A DNA stretch of 47,342 nt from an uncultured Neomegalonema sp. (GCA_938034615.1 CALHLW010000213.1:1-47342); one strand, 5' to 3'; shown: positions 24,396-32,654, counted from the stretch's first letter. A program made the numbers and translations. Notes: generated from the letters alone by a model not told the origin.

Positions 24396-25015
24396 CCACT
24401 CTACCCGAGGGTTTCGCGCCCAACCGTGCCGCCGTTCTGACCATCGATTTGCAGAATGATTTCCTGCACCCGGATGGCGCTTACGGGCGCGCGGGGTTGG
24501 GGGTGGCGGAGATCGCTGCCTTGCCCGACCGGATGCGCCCGGTGATCGATGCGCTGCGAGCGGCGGGTGGTACCTATATTTCTGCGCAGTTCACGCTGGT
24601 GCCAGGGCCGGAGGGTGAACCGCTGATCGCGCCGCATTTGAAGACCCTGCGGCCCTTCCTCGGTAAAGGCGATTTCGCACCGGGGGATTGGGGGCATGAG
24701 CTTGTGGATGATCTCGCTCCCGCAGATTACACAGTCGAGAAGGTGAATTACTCGGCCTTTTTCCAGACGCGCCTTGAGTACATCCTAAACGCGCTGAGGA
24801 TCGACTGGCTGATCGTCGGTGGCATCGTCACCAACGGCGGAGTGGCGAGCACGGTACGTGACGCGCACCTGCGGAATACCCACACGATCCTGCTGTCCGA
24901 TGGTTGCGCGGCGTTCAAGACCGAGGTGCATGAGGCGACGCTGCTGTCGCTGGGGTCGGTGTCTCATCAGATGACAACGGACGAGACTGTGGCGGCGCTG
25001 GAGGAAGCGGTATGA
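24392..25015 (+). CDS. isochorismatase-fold protein lacking the catalytic cysteine
   Basis: A 207-residue protein of the isochorismatase-like fold. Asp19 (LTIDLQNDF) and Lys117 (VEKVNYSAFF) of the usual triad are present, but the nucleophile region reads GGIVTNGGVASTVRDA: the position normally Cys (TNVCVEST) is Gly150. In true isochorismatases (EntB, PhzD) the Cys is likewise Gly, and they hydrolyse a vinyl ether by acid catalysis rather than an amide. This protein may therefore cleave an enol-ether or enamine-like bond, or have lost activity. It contrasts with the complete triad of the paralogue at 15771-16460. It overlaps hyuA and the lyase gene by 4 bases each. Confidence 0.87.
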   Translation: MTTLPEGFAPNRAAVLTIDLQNDFLHPDGAYGRAGLGVAEIAALPDRMRPVIDALRAAGGTYISAQFTLVPGPEGEPLIAPHLKTLRPFLGKGDFAPGDWGHELVDDLAPADYTVEKVNYSAFFQTRLEYILNALRIDWLIVGGIVTNGGVASTVRDAHLRNTHTILLSDGCAAFKTEVHEATLLSLGSVSHQMTTDETVAALEEAV

Positions 25016-25875
25016 CCTTGCGCGCGTTGATCGATGCCCCCGACATCCTGATGGCCCCCGGCGTGTGCGATGCGCTGACAGCCGCTGCCGCCGAAGCCGC
25101 CGGGTTCGGGGCCGTCTACCTATCCGGGGCCGCGGTGTCCTATACCAAGCTGGGGCGGCCCGATATCGGCCTGTCTACGATGTCGGAGATGGCCGAGACG
25201 ATGGGCCTGATCCGCGACCGCATCGCCGTGCCGGTCATCATCGACGCGGATACCGGCTTCGGGAATGCGCTGAATGCAGAGCGGACGATGCGCGTTTATG
25301 AGCGCGCCGGGGCCAATGCGTTGCAGGTGGAGGATCAGACGTATCCGAAACGTTGTGGGCATCTGTCGGACAAGACGCTCATCCCCGCCGCCGAGATGGC
25401 GGGCAAGATCGCCGCCATGGCGGATGCGCGGGCAAGCGAGGACACGCTCATCATCGCCCGTACAGATGCCATCGCGGTCGAGGGGTACGATGCCGCTATC
25501 GAGCGGGCCGAGCGATATGCCGAGGCGGGGGCCGATGTGCTGTTCATCGAAGCCCCACGCTCGCGGGAGGAACTGGCCGGGGTCGCCACGCACTTTGCGG
25601 GCCGTATGCCCTTGCTTGCCAATATGGTGGAGGGCGGCAAGACACCGGCGACCGGGGCCGGTGATCTGGAAAAACTTGGCTATGCGCTCGTCATCTTTCC
25701 GGGGGGCATCGTCCGGGCGGTGCTGAAGACGATGGAGGCGTATTATGCGAGTCTCCGTGCTACTGGCTCGAACACTGCGTTTGCAGACCGGATGCATGAT
25801 TTTCCGGGCCTGAACGAGCGCCTTGGAACCGATGCACTGCTGTCGCGAGGCAAGGCGTTCGGGGGCGAGGGGTGA
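25012..25875 (+). CDS. isocitrate lyase/PEP mutase superfamily C-C lyase (copy 2)
   Basis: A 287-residue paralogue of the lyase at 4864-5742. Landmarks: MAPGVCDALTAAAAEAAGF, YTKLGRPDIGLSTMSEM, the Mg strand VIIDADTGFGNALNAER, the lyase loop KRCGH (KKCGH in copy 1), IIARTDA and FIEAP. These fit the methylisocitrate lyase / 2,3-dimethylmalate lyase / carboxyphosphonoenolpyruvate mutase-like group; the cysteine-containing loop argues for C-C bond cleavage. It overlaps the isochorismatase-fold gene upstream and the flavoprotein downstream by 4 bases each. Having two copies suggests two successive or alternative cleavage substrates. Confidence 0.9.
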   Translation: MTLRALIDAPDILMAPGVCDALTAAAAEAAGFGAVYLSGAAVSYTKLGRPDIGLSTMSEMAETMGLIRDRIAVPVIIDADTGFGNALNAERTMRVYERAGANALQVEDQTYPKRCGHLSDKTLIPAAEMAGKIAAMADARASEDTLIIARTDAIAVEGYDAAIERAERYAEAGADVLFIEAPRSREELAGVATHFAGRMPLLANMVEGGKTPATGAGDLEKLGYALVIFPGGIVRAVLKTMEAYYASLRATGSNTAFADRMHDFPGLNERLGTDALLSRGKAFGGEG

Positions 25876-27263
25876 GCGTCCGCCCTCCCCCATCCGAAGG
25901 TTTCGCGTTCACCTGCGATGTGCTGGTGATCGGGGCCGGCGCGGGAGGGTTGGTCGCTGCACTGGCCGCTAGAGAGGGCGGTGAGGACGTCGTGATCGTC
26001 GAAGCGGACACCGTGCCGTCAGGCTCCACGGCCCTCTCCGCCGGATTGATCCCCGCGCCGGGCACAGCGGCCCAGAAAGCCGCCGGTATCGAGGACGATG
26101 CCACCCGCTTCGCCGCTGATATCATGGCCAAGGCGAAGGGCGAGAACGATCCGGCTCTCGTCGCGGCGTTGGCGGGCGGAGCGGCGGAGGTGATCGACTG
26201 GTTGGCCGACCGCTACGCCCTGCCCTTCTCGGTCGTGGAGGATTTCGACTATCCCGGCCACTCACGCCGCCGGATGCACGGGCTGCCGACGCGCTCGGGC
26301 CGCGAGTTGATCGACCGCCTGCGCAGCACGGTGGAGGATCGCGAGATCCCGATCATCACCGATTGTCGCGCCGAAACCCTGTTCGCCGACGCGGCTGGCC
26401 GCATCCACGGCGTCGAGGCGCATCGCCCTGACGGATCGCGCGAGGTCATCGGCTGCAATCGTCTCATCCTCGCCTGCAACGGTTTCGGTGGAAACAAGGC
26501 GATGGTGCGCGAGCATATGCCGACCATCGGCGAAGCGCTATATTTCGGTCATGACGGCAATCGCGGGGATGCCGTGCGTTGGGGCGCGGCACTGGGCGCG
26601 GCGACCCGTCATCTGGGCGCTTTTCAGGGCCACGGCAATGTCGCCCATCCTCACGGCATCTTGATCACTTGGGCCACGATCATGGAAGGCGGTATTCAGG
26701 TCAATCTGGAAAGCCAACGATTCCATGACGAAAGCCAGGGATATTCCGAAGCCGCCGCCGCCGTCCTCGCTCAACCGGAGGGGGTCGTCTGGGCGATCTA
26801 CGACGACCGTATCGCCGGGATTGCCAGGCAATTCGCTGATTTTCGGGATGCCGAGGCGCAGGGCGCAGTCTTCACCGCCGACAGCATCGAGTCGCTGGCA
26901 ACAGCGACCGGCCTGCGCGAGACGATCCTGCGCGAATCGCTGCACCAGATCGACGGCACCTGCCCCTTCGGACGCATCTTCGACCCCGCCAAACGCCTCA
27001 CCCCACCCTACGCCGCCACCCGCGTTACGGGGGCACTGTTCCACACGCAGGGCGGGCTGGAAGTCGATGATGATGCGCGGGTGTACCGTGAGCAGGGAGA
27101 GATGTTTCCGAACCTCTTCGCCGTCGGTGGCGCAGCCTGTGGCGTATCGGGGTCGGGCGATGCGGGGTATCTATCCGGCAACGGCCTGTTAAGTGCCGTC
27201 GTGCTGGGCTATCGCGCAGGGCGAGCCGGTCAATCCACCGCTCCCACTCCCCCTGAACGATAA
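25872..27263 (+). CDS. fumarate-reductase-like FAD-dependent oxidoreductase (copy 2)
   Basis: A 463-residue flavoprotein, paralogue of 13082-14416. FAD motifs: VLVIGAGAGGLVAALAARE, EADTVPSGSTALSAGLIPAPG at the N-terminus; FHTQGGLEVDDDARV and NLFAVGGAACGVSGSGDAGYLSGNGL (partly quoted) at the C-terminus. The segment corresponding to the substrate-binding Arg loop of fumarate reductase has no Arg here (SGSGDAGY), while copy 1 has SGRAGAAGY, so substrates probably differ. It starts with GTG overlapping the lyase stop and is the last gene of the six-gene operon; a weak hairpin TTCCC-AAGC-GGGAA follows at 27281-27294. A cytosolic C=C reductase or dehydrogenase is likely. Confidence 0.88.
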   Translation: MSVRPPPSEGFAFTCDVLVIGAGAGGLVAALAAREGGEDVVIVEADTVPSGSTALSAGLIPAPGTAAQKAAGIEDDATRFAADIMAKAKGENDPALVAALAGGAAEVIDWLADRYALPFSVVEDFDYPGHSRRRMHGLPTRSGRELIDRLRSTVEDREIPIITDCRAETLFADAAGRIHGVEAHRPDGSREVIGCNRLILACNGFGGNKAMVREHMPTIGEALYFGHDGNRGDAVRWGAALGAATRHLGAFQGHGNVAHPHGILITWATIMEGGIQVNLESQRFHDESQGYSEAAAAVLAQPEGVVWAIYDDRIAGIARQFADFRDAEAQGAVFTADSIESLATATGLRETILRESLHQIDGTCPFGRIFDPAKRLTPPYAATRVTGALFHTQGGLEVDDDARVYREQGEMFPNLFAVGGAACGVSGSGDAGYLSGNGLLSAVVLGYRAGRAGQSTAPTPPER

Positions 27264-27386
27264 CCACATCGAATCGCTGCTTCCCAAGCGGGAATATCCG
27301 AAGAAACGTAACACGATACGCTGTTGTCATCCGTTTACGGAAGCGATTAGAGTGCCTGTCGGACTAAAGGACAGGGAACGGATAAA

Positions 27387-27399
27387 GGCGATCATCGCC
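27387..27399. promoter_or_regulatory. short palindrome upstream of the ABC binding-protein gene
   Basis: GGCGAT-C-ATCGCC, a perfect 13-base palindrome, lies 37 bases before the ATG at 27436, in the leader of the binding-protein gene. It could be an operator or an mRNA hairpin; nothing in the sequence decides between them. Confidence 0.25.
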
Positions 27400-27435
27400 T
27401 GATCTGCCCTATAGAAAAAGACTCTGGGAGTTACG

Positions 27436-29031
27436 ATGACCGATGTGAACAAGACGATCGAGCGAATGCTCGCCGACAAGAAGGCCAATCGACGCGACTT
27501 TATGGTCGGTGCGACGGCTACAGGGATGACGGCGACCTCCGCCTCCGCGCTCTGGACGACCCGTGCCCATGCGATGGAGCCCAAGAAAGGCGGGCATATG
27601 CGTGCCGGTCTGAACGACTCGAACACCATCGATTCGCTCGACCCCGCGACCTTCAACGCAACGACGATGATCGCGATCAGCCGCGCCTTCCGCGATAGCC
27701 TTGTGGAAGTCGGTCAGGATGACAGCGCCACCCCCGCCCTCGCCGAAAGCTGGGAAGCCTCCGAAGACGCCAAGGAATGGCGCTTCAAACTGCGCAGCGG
27801 CGTCGAATTCTCGAACGGCAAGAGCCTGACGACCGAAGACGTGATTGCCTCGATCAACGTGCATCGCGGCGAAGAGTCCAAATCCGGCGCGAAGGGTGTC
27901 TTTGCAGGCATCAGTGATGTCACCGAAGACGGCAAGGACGTCGTGGTCGTGAAACTGACGGACGGCAATGCCGACTTCCCGTTCCTGATGACCGACTACC
28001 ACATGAACATCTTGCCCTCGAAAGACGGCAAAGCCGAGGTTCTGTCGGATGCCGGGACGGGCACCTACAATCTCAAGCATTTCGAACCGGGTATCCGCGC
28101 CGAACTCGAACGTAATCCAAACTCATGGCAGTCCGGCGATTTCGGCCATGTCGATAGTTGTGAGATCGTGACGATCCTCGATGACACCGCCCGCGTCAAC
28201 GCCCTGCTGACCGGTGAAGTCGATGTCATCAACCGCCCGGAAATGAAGACCATCGGTCGCCTGAAGCGCGTGCCGACGATCAACATCATCGACGTTGAAT
28301 CGAACCTCGCGTTCACCCACCCGATGCGGACCGAAGCCGCGCCCTTCGACAACCTCGACTTCCGGCTGGCCCTGAAACATTCGATCAATCGCGAGGAATT
28401 CGTCGAGAAGGTTCTGTTCGGCTATGGCACTGTCGGCAATGACCAGCCGCTCGGCCCGAAGATGGCCAGTTACGATCCGGACCTGACCGTCGATTACGAT
28501 CTCGACAAGGCAAAATACCACCTGGAGAAATCGGGTGTTGCCGATGCCGCGATAAAGTACCAGTTCGCCGACACCGCTTATAGCGGCGCGGGCGATGCCG
28601 CACAGCTCTTCCTAGAAGACTGGAACGAAGTCGGCATCAATGTCGGTCTCCAGAAAGAGCCGAAGGACGGTTACTGGTCCAATATCTGGAACGTGCAGCC
28701 CTTCTGCGCCTGCTACTGGGGTCCGCGTCCCATCGAGGACATGATCCTCTCCATCGCCTATATCGGTGGCGCGGAATGGAACGACACCAATATCGACATC
28801 AAGCGGGTCAACGAACTGGTCGTCGCAGCCCGCGCCGAACTCGATCAGGCGAAGCGTGTCGAGATGTATCGGGAGGTCCAGATGCTCATCTCCACCGAAG
28901 GCGCGACGATCATCCCGGCCTTCGGCAAGGATATCGCGGCGGCCAACAAGAAGGTCGGCATTCCCGCCAAACTCGGCGGTGGCTGGGAAATGGACGGCGG
29001 CCACTTCATCAAGCGTTGGTGGATGACCTAA
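27436..29031 (+). CDS. Tat-exported oligopeptide-type ABC transporter substrate-binding protein
   Basis: A 531-residue solute-binding protein of the SBP_bac_5 (DppA/OppA/nickel/glutathione) family. The N-terminus has a twin-arginine motif NRRDFMVGATATG followed by a modest hydrophobic stretch and AHA, so export by Tat is expected. Family features include TFNATTMIAISRAFRDSLVEV, PALAESWEASEDAKEWRFKLR (partly quoted), the Y-N-L-K-H-F-E-P-G region, and DLDKAKYHLEKSG. No permease or ATPase genes adjoin it, so it is an orphan binding protein that must share a transporter encoded elsewhere. A GGGAG site precedes the ATG. It follows the catabolic operon in the same direction and may bind a peptide-like or heterocyclic substrate. 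Confidence 0.9.
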   Translation: MTDVNKTIERMLADKKANRRDFMVGATATGMTATSASALWTTRAHAMEPKKGGHMRAGLNDSNTIDSLDPATFNATTMIAISRAFRDSLVEVGQDDSATPALAESWEASEDAKEWRFKLRSGVEFSNGKSLTTEDVIASINVHRGEESKSGAKGVFAGISDVTEDGKDVVVVKLTDGNADFPFLMTDYHMNILPSKDGKAEVLSDAGTGTYNLKHFEPGIRAELERNPNSWQSGDFGHVDSCEIVTILDDTARVNALLTGEVDVINRPEMKTIGRLKRVPTINIIDVESNLAFTHPMRTEAAPFDNLDFRLALKHSINREEFVEKVLFGYGTVGNDQPLGPKMASYDPDLTVDYDLDKAKYHLEKSGVADAAIKYQFADTAYSGAGDAAQLFLEDWNEVGINVGLQKEPKDGYWSNIWNVQPFCACYWGPRPIEDMILSIAYIGGAEWNDTNIDIKRVNELVVAARAELDQAKRVEMYREVQMLISTEGATIIPAFGKDIAAANKKVGIPAKLGGGWEMDGGHFIKRWWMT

Positions 29032-29180
29032 AGTTAAGCCCGATCAAGTTGAGCATCGAATTGCCCCAAACGCTGCACGTCGCGAGTGGGCATTTCGATG
29101 CGCTTTATGACTCAATCTGATCGGATTTAACTGTAAGCTCTGATATTTCCTTACGGAAATGATCGCAGATCGAAATGAAA

Positions 29181-29206
29181 AGCCGCCCGGATCGATCCGG
29201 GCGGCT
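29181..29206. terminator. bidirectional rho-independent terminator
   Basis: AGCCGCCCGGAT / ATCCGGGCGGCT is a perfect palindromic stem preceded by AAAA and followed by TTTTT. It sits between the convergent ABC binding-protein gene (ending 29031) and the old-yellow-enzyme gene (ending 29284), so it can stop transcription from both sides. It also marks the right edge of the catabolic region. Confidence 0.9.
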
Positions 29207-29283
29207 TTTTGCTGTGAAACTCTCTTCCCGTTTATCGAGAGGGACGGATTTTGCTCTACGTTACGCCGGTTTCATAAGCCCCG

Positions 29284-30384
29284 TTACCGCATCTCGAAAG
29301 TCGTCGCGTCAAGGCCGTGGTTCGAGCGGGCGTATTGGGCTATCATGGGAATTGTGACTCCCAGTTCTTGTGCAGCGTGCCAGATCCAGCGGGGATTCGA
29401 GAGCATTTCTCGGGCGAGAGCGACGGAGTCGGCCTGTCCGCTCCTGATGATGGTTTCGGCTTGGATCGGGCTTTTGATCTCTCCGACAGCCATGACCGGG
29501 ATATCGACGGCGTGGCGGATGGCGCTGGCGAAATCGGTCTGATAGCCCGGTCCCCCCTCGATCTTCTGGTCCGTCGACAAACCCCCGCTCGATACGTGGA
29601 TAAGATCACAGCCGCGTGCCTTCAGGGCGTCGGAGAAGGCGATGGATTGCTCGACATCCCAGCCGCCCTCGACCCAATCGGTCGCGGAGAGTCTGACGGT
29701 GACGGGTTTGTCGTCCGGGAACGCTGCCCGCACCGCGTCGAAGACTTCGAGCGGAAAGCGCATCCGCCCCTCGGCATCACCGCCATAGGCATCGTCGCGC
29801 CGGTTGGAGAGGGGCGAGAGGAACTGGTGGAGCAGATACCCGTGGGCCGCGTGGACCTCGATCAGCTCCAGCCCGAGCCGTTCGGCCCTCAGGGTTGCAG
29901 CGACGAAAGCATCCCGAACCCGTGTAAGGGCAGCGTCGTCCATAACTGTCGGCGTATGCCATGCAGGCGTGAACGGCACTGCCGAGGGGGCCGAGGTCTC
30001 CCACGCGCCCTCCGCCGCCGCCAACGACCCGCCGCCATGCCAGGGCACATGCGCGCTGGCTTTGCGGCCCGCATGGCCGAGTTGGATTCCGATCGGGCTG
30101 TCGCTCACACTGCGGCAAAAGGCGATTGCTCTCGCGAAAGCGGCTTCGTTCTGATCGGAGTAAAGGCCGGTACAGCCCGGTGAGATGCGCCCGACGGCCT
30201 CGACGCCCGTGGCCTCGATGATCAGCATTCCCGGTCCTGCGAGGGCGAGGCTGCCCAGATGCATGACGTGCCAGTCACCGACCGTGCCATCGACCGCCGA
30301 ATACTGGCACATGGGCGCGACGGCGACGCGGTTGGGCATGGTCATGCCGCGCAGGGCGAGCGGCGAGAAGAGATGGGAGGTCAT
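29284..30384 (-). CDS. NADH:flavin oxidoreductase, old yellow enzyme family (YqjM-like)
   Basis: A 366-residue FMN (beta/alpha)8 enoate reductase. Class features: the N-terminus LFSPLALRGMTMPNRVAVAPMCQYSA contains the Cys of YqjM/xenobiotic-reductase-type enzymes, IQLGHAGRKA follows, EVHAAHGYLLHQFLSPLSNRRDD (partly quoted) carries the FMN and substrate residues, VSSGGLS and the C-terminal GQADSVALAREMLSNP bind the FMN phosphate. It reduces activated C=C bonds with NAD(P)H. AAGGA lies before the ATG. It is divergent from the DddQ-like gene; acrylate from DMSP is normally reduced by AcuI-type enzymes, so a direct link is only possible, not shown. Confidence 0.92.
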   Translation of the reverse strand: MTSHLFSPLALRGMTMPNRVAVAPMCQYSAVDGTVGDWHVMHLGSLALAGPGMLIIEATGVEAVGRISPGCTGLYSDQNEAAFARAIAFCRSVSDSPIGIQLGHAGRKASAHVPWHGGGSLAAAEGAWETSAPSAVPFTPAWHTPTVMDDAALTRVRDAFVAATLRAERLGLELIEVHAAHGYLLHQFLSPLSNRRDDAYGGDAEGRMRFPLEVFDAVRAAFPDDKPVTVRLSATDWVEGGWDVEQSIAFSDALKARGCDLIHVSSGGLSTDQKIEGGPGYQTDFASAIRHAVDIPVMAVGEIKSPIQAETIIRSGQADSVALAREMLSNPRWIWHAAQELGVTIPMIAQYARSNHGLDATTFEMR

Positions 30385-30546
30385 GGCCGTCCTTCGAATT
30401 CACTGCGGGTAACGACAATCTTTGCAACAGCATCATGCCCTGCGCCATAGAAGAGATCGCGTAATGGTCGTGACGTCTGTCGAAAAGACTTGACCAGCAC
30501 GGTGGTCTGCGGCTGCGTCGGAGGGTCGATCTGGAAGGGATGCGCC

Positions 30547-31152
30547 ATGACCTCGGACACCTCGCTAATCGCGTTTCGAGCCTTGCTGAACGCATTGGCC
30601 GATGCCTATGGGGCGGAGGATCGGGCAGGGGCAAGGGAATTGGTGGCCCTGTTGCGGGAAGGAGCCGAGAGCGCGACCCCCGAACCGACTGCACCCTATC
30701 GATATGATGCCGCCATCCTCGCCGCTACGGAAGGGGCGAAGCATCCAGCGGCGAAGGCAGCGCGCGAGGCGCATAGCTTGCTGCGCTGGAGTGCGACGGG
30801 GATACTGGACGAGCTGATCCCCGAAACCGTATCGGACATGTTCGCCGTCGCCCCGCTGGTCGGGCCGGGGGCCGTGATCGAGAGCGAACGGGTCCGCGCG
30901 GGACTGTTCATGCAGCTATCGGAATCGTTCTACCCGGCTCATGCTCATTCGGCGGAGGAAACCTATATAATGCTTGCCGGGGAGGCGGATTGGCAACTCG
31001 ACCTCGGCGACTGGCATCGCCACGGCCCCGGGGCGATTATCCATCACCCGTCCGAGGCTCCTCATGCGACCCGGACGGACGCTATGCCCATCCTCGCGGC
31101 GTGGCGATGGAGCGGGGATATCCGGTCGGAGACGTATCGGATGGTGGAATAG
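30547..31152 (+). CDS. dddQ: dimethylsulfoniopropionate lyase family cupin (DddQ-like)
   Basis: A 201-residue protein of the length of DddQ, with a C-terminal cupin. Metal ligands match the DddQ pattern H-x3-E-x-Y plus a later His: His134, Glu138 and Tyr140 in YPAHAHSAEETY, and His173 in HHPSEAPHATRT. Tyr129 is placed like the catalytic-pocket tyrosine of DddQ. AAWRWSGDIRSE closes the domain, as in DMSP lyases. The reaction would be DMSP to dimethyl sulfide plus acrylate. The N-terminal half is helical. An upstream in-frame ATG at 30490 adds 19 residues; the ATG at 30547 is favoured by GGAAGGGATG before it. Membership of the family is well supported; DMSP as the actual substrate is inferred. 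Confidence 0.85.
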   Translation: MTSDTSLIAFRALLNALADAYGAEDRAGARELVALLREGAESATPEPTAPYRYDAAILAATEGAKHPAAKAAREAHSLLRWSATGILDELIPETVSDMFAVAPLVGPGAVIESERVRAGLFMQLSESFYPAHAHSAEETYIMLAGEADWQLDLGDWHRHGPGAIIHHPSEAPHATRTDAMPILAAWRWSGDIRSETYRMVE

Positions 31153-31160
31153 CGTCAGAC

Positions 31161-31190
31161 AAAAAAATGGGCGATCCCGGAGGATCGCCC
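31161..31190 (-). terminator. terminator of the class III aminotransferase gene
   Basis: On the minus strand GGGCGATCC-TCCG-GGATCGCCC is followed by ATTTTTTT, a classical rho-independent terminator, 69 bases after the aminotransferase stop. On the plus strand it lies just after the DddQ-like gene but lacks a T-run in that direction. Confidence 0.88.
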
Positions 31191-31258
31191 TGAAAGTCGA
31201 GAGACAGGTAAACACGGAAAACAGGCCTGCACCCTCCGTGCCAAGTGTTAGCGAAGCC

Positions 31259-32590
31259 TTAACCGTGAAGGTTCTGGTCCAGCGTTTTCCGCAGTTTATC
31301 GACAATCTCGTCGATATGGCTGTGCTCGGCGATGAACTGCGGAGCCACGACCGCGTTGTCGCCGGTGAACTTGATGTGACAACCGTTCCAGAACAGGTCT
31401 TTCTGAAGCTGCGTCCCGCGTCGACCCGGCACACCGTCATGGTGGACGTCGACAGCGGCCATGAAGCCGATGCCGCGCAGGTCGCGCACAAGCTCATGGT
31501 CCTTGAGGGACCAGATGGCGTCGAGGAAATACTGTTCGTTCTCGGCCACGCGCTCGAACAACCCTTCATCGTCGTAGATCTTCTGGGTCGCCAGACCGGC
31601 GGCACAGGCGGCGGGGTGGCCGGAATACGTGTAGCCATGGAAGAACTCGATGGCGTTTTCGGGCTGGGTGCCAGTGACAGTTTCGTAGATTTCGTCGGTC
31701 GCCGCCACGCCGCCCATGGGGATTGCGCCATTAGTGAGGGCTTTGGCCATGGTGATGATGTCAGGGACGACGTTGAATTTGTGGGTCGCGAAGGGGCTGC
31801 CGAGGCGGCCGAAACCGGTGATGACTTCATCGAAGACCAGCAGGATACCATGCTCGTCGCAGATTTCGCGCAGGCGTTCGAGATAGCCTTTCGGCGGAAC
31901 GAGGGTGCCGGTTGACCCCGCGACCGGCTCGACGAAGACGGCGGCGATAGTGGAGCCGCCATAGGTCTCGCAATGGCGCTGGAGGTCGTCAGCTAATTCG
32001 CGACCATGCTCTGGCTGACCCTGCACGAACATTTCATCGCCTGTCCACGTATGGCGCATGGTCACGACATTGGGCATGACGTGCGGGAAGGTCTCGCGGT
32101 TTTTGACCATTCCGGCGAGAGAGACGCCGCCGATATTGACACCGTGGTAGGCGCGCTCGCGGCTGACATAGCGGACGCGGTGGCTCTCGCCCTTGGCGCG
32201 GTGATAGGCCATGACCATCTTGAGGGCTGTGTCGATGGCCTCGGAGCCGGAATTGACGAAGAAGACGTGGTTGAACGTCTCGGGCAGGCGGCGGGCGACG
32301 ACTTCCGCGAGGGCGAAGGAGGTCGGCTGGCCGGTCTGGAAGGGCGAGCAATAGTCGTTCTGCATCATCTGCGCATGGACCGCATCGGCGATCTCGCGGC
32401 GACCATGCCCGGCAGGAACGCAGAAGAGGCCGGAGGAGCCGTCTATGACCTGTCCGCCCTTATGGTCGGTGAGGTAGACGCCCTCGCTCTGCACGACGAG
32501 ACGGGGGGAAAGCTTGAAGTCCCGGTTGCCGGAGAACGGCATCCACTGGGCTTCGAGGGAGTTGGCTTCGGGGAGTGCTGCACCGTCCAT
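31259..32590 (-). CDS. class III omega-aminotransferase (taurine / beta-alanine - pyruvate type)
   Basis: A 443-residue PLP-dependent aminotransferase. Features: EAQWMPFSGNRDFK near the start, as in omega-amino acid:pyruvate aminotransferases; VNSGSEAIDTALKM for PLP phosphate; YHGVNIGG; VFDEVITGFGRLG; and the PLP lysine in ITMAKALTNGAIPMGG. It moves the amino group of an omega-amine (taurine, hypotaurine, beta-alanine or similar) to pyruvate or another keto acid. The start at 32590 has GGAAGGA upstream and gives the family N-terminus; an alternative ATG at 32653 has no ribosome site. It is divergent from a MocR regulator with TauR-like boxes between them, so taurine-type regulation is likely. 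The exact amine is not fixed by sequence. Confidence 0.9.
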   Translation of the reverse strand: MDGAALPEANSLEAQWMPFSGNRDFKLSPRLVVQSEGVYLTDHKGGQVIDGSSGLFCVPAGHGRREIADAVHAQMMQNDYCSPFQTGQPTSFALAEVVARRLPETFNHVFFVNSGSEAIDTALKMVMAYHRAKGESHRVRYVSRERAYHGVNIGGVSLAGMVKNRETFPHVMPNVVTMRHTWTGDEMFVQGQPEHGRELADDLQRHCETYGGSTIAAVFVEPVAGSTGTLVPPKGYLERLREICDEHGILLVFDEVITGFGRLGSPFATHKFNVVPDIITMAKALTNGAIPMGGVAATDEIYETVTGTQPENAIEFFHGYTYSGHPAACAAGLATQKIYDDEGLFERVAENEQYFLDAIWSLKDHELVRDLRGIGFMAAVDVHHDGVPGRRGTQLQKDLFWNGCHIKFTGDNAVVAPQFIAEHSHIDEIVDKLRKTLDQNLHG

Positions 32591-32654
32591 CGTCTCGATC
32601 CTTCCGCTGGGGGCCGTGCGGGTGCCTGTGGGGGCGGCAAGGCCGGGGTTCATT

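Noticed and set aside
30490-30546. 19-residue N-terminal extension of the DddQ-like protein
   Set aside because: The extension (MTSTVVCGCVGG...) lacks a ribosome site and does not look like part of the family; ATG 30547 has one.
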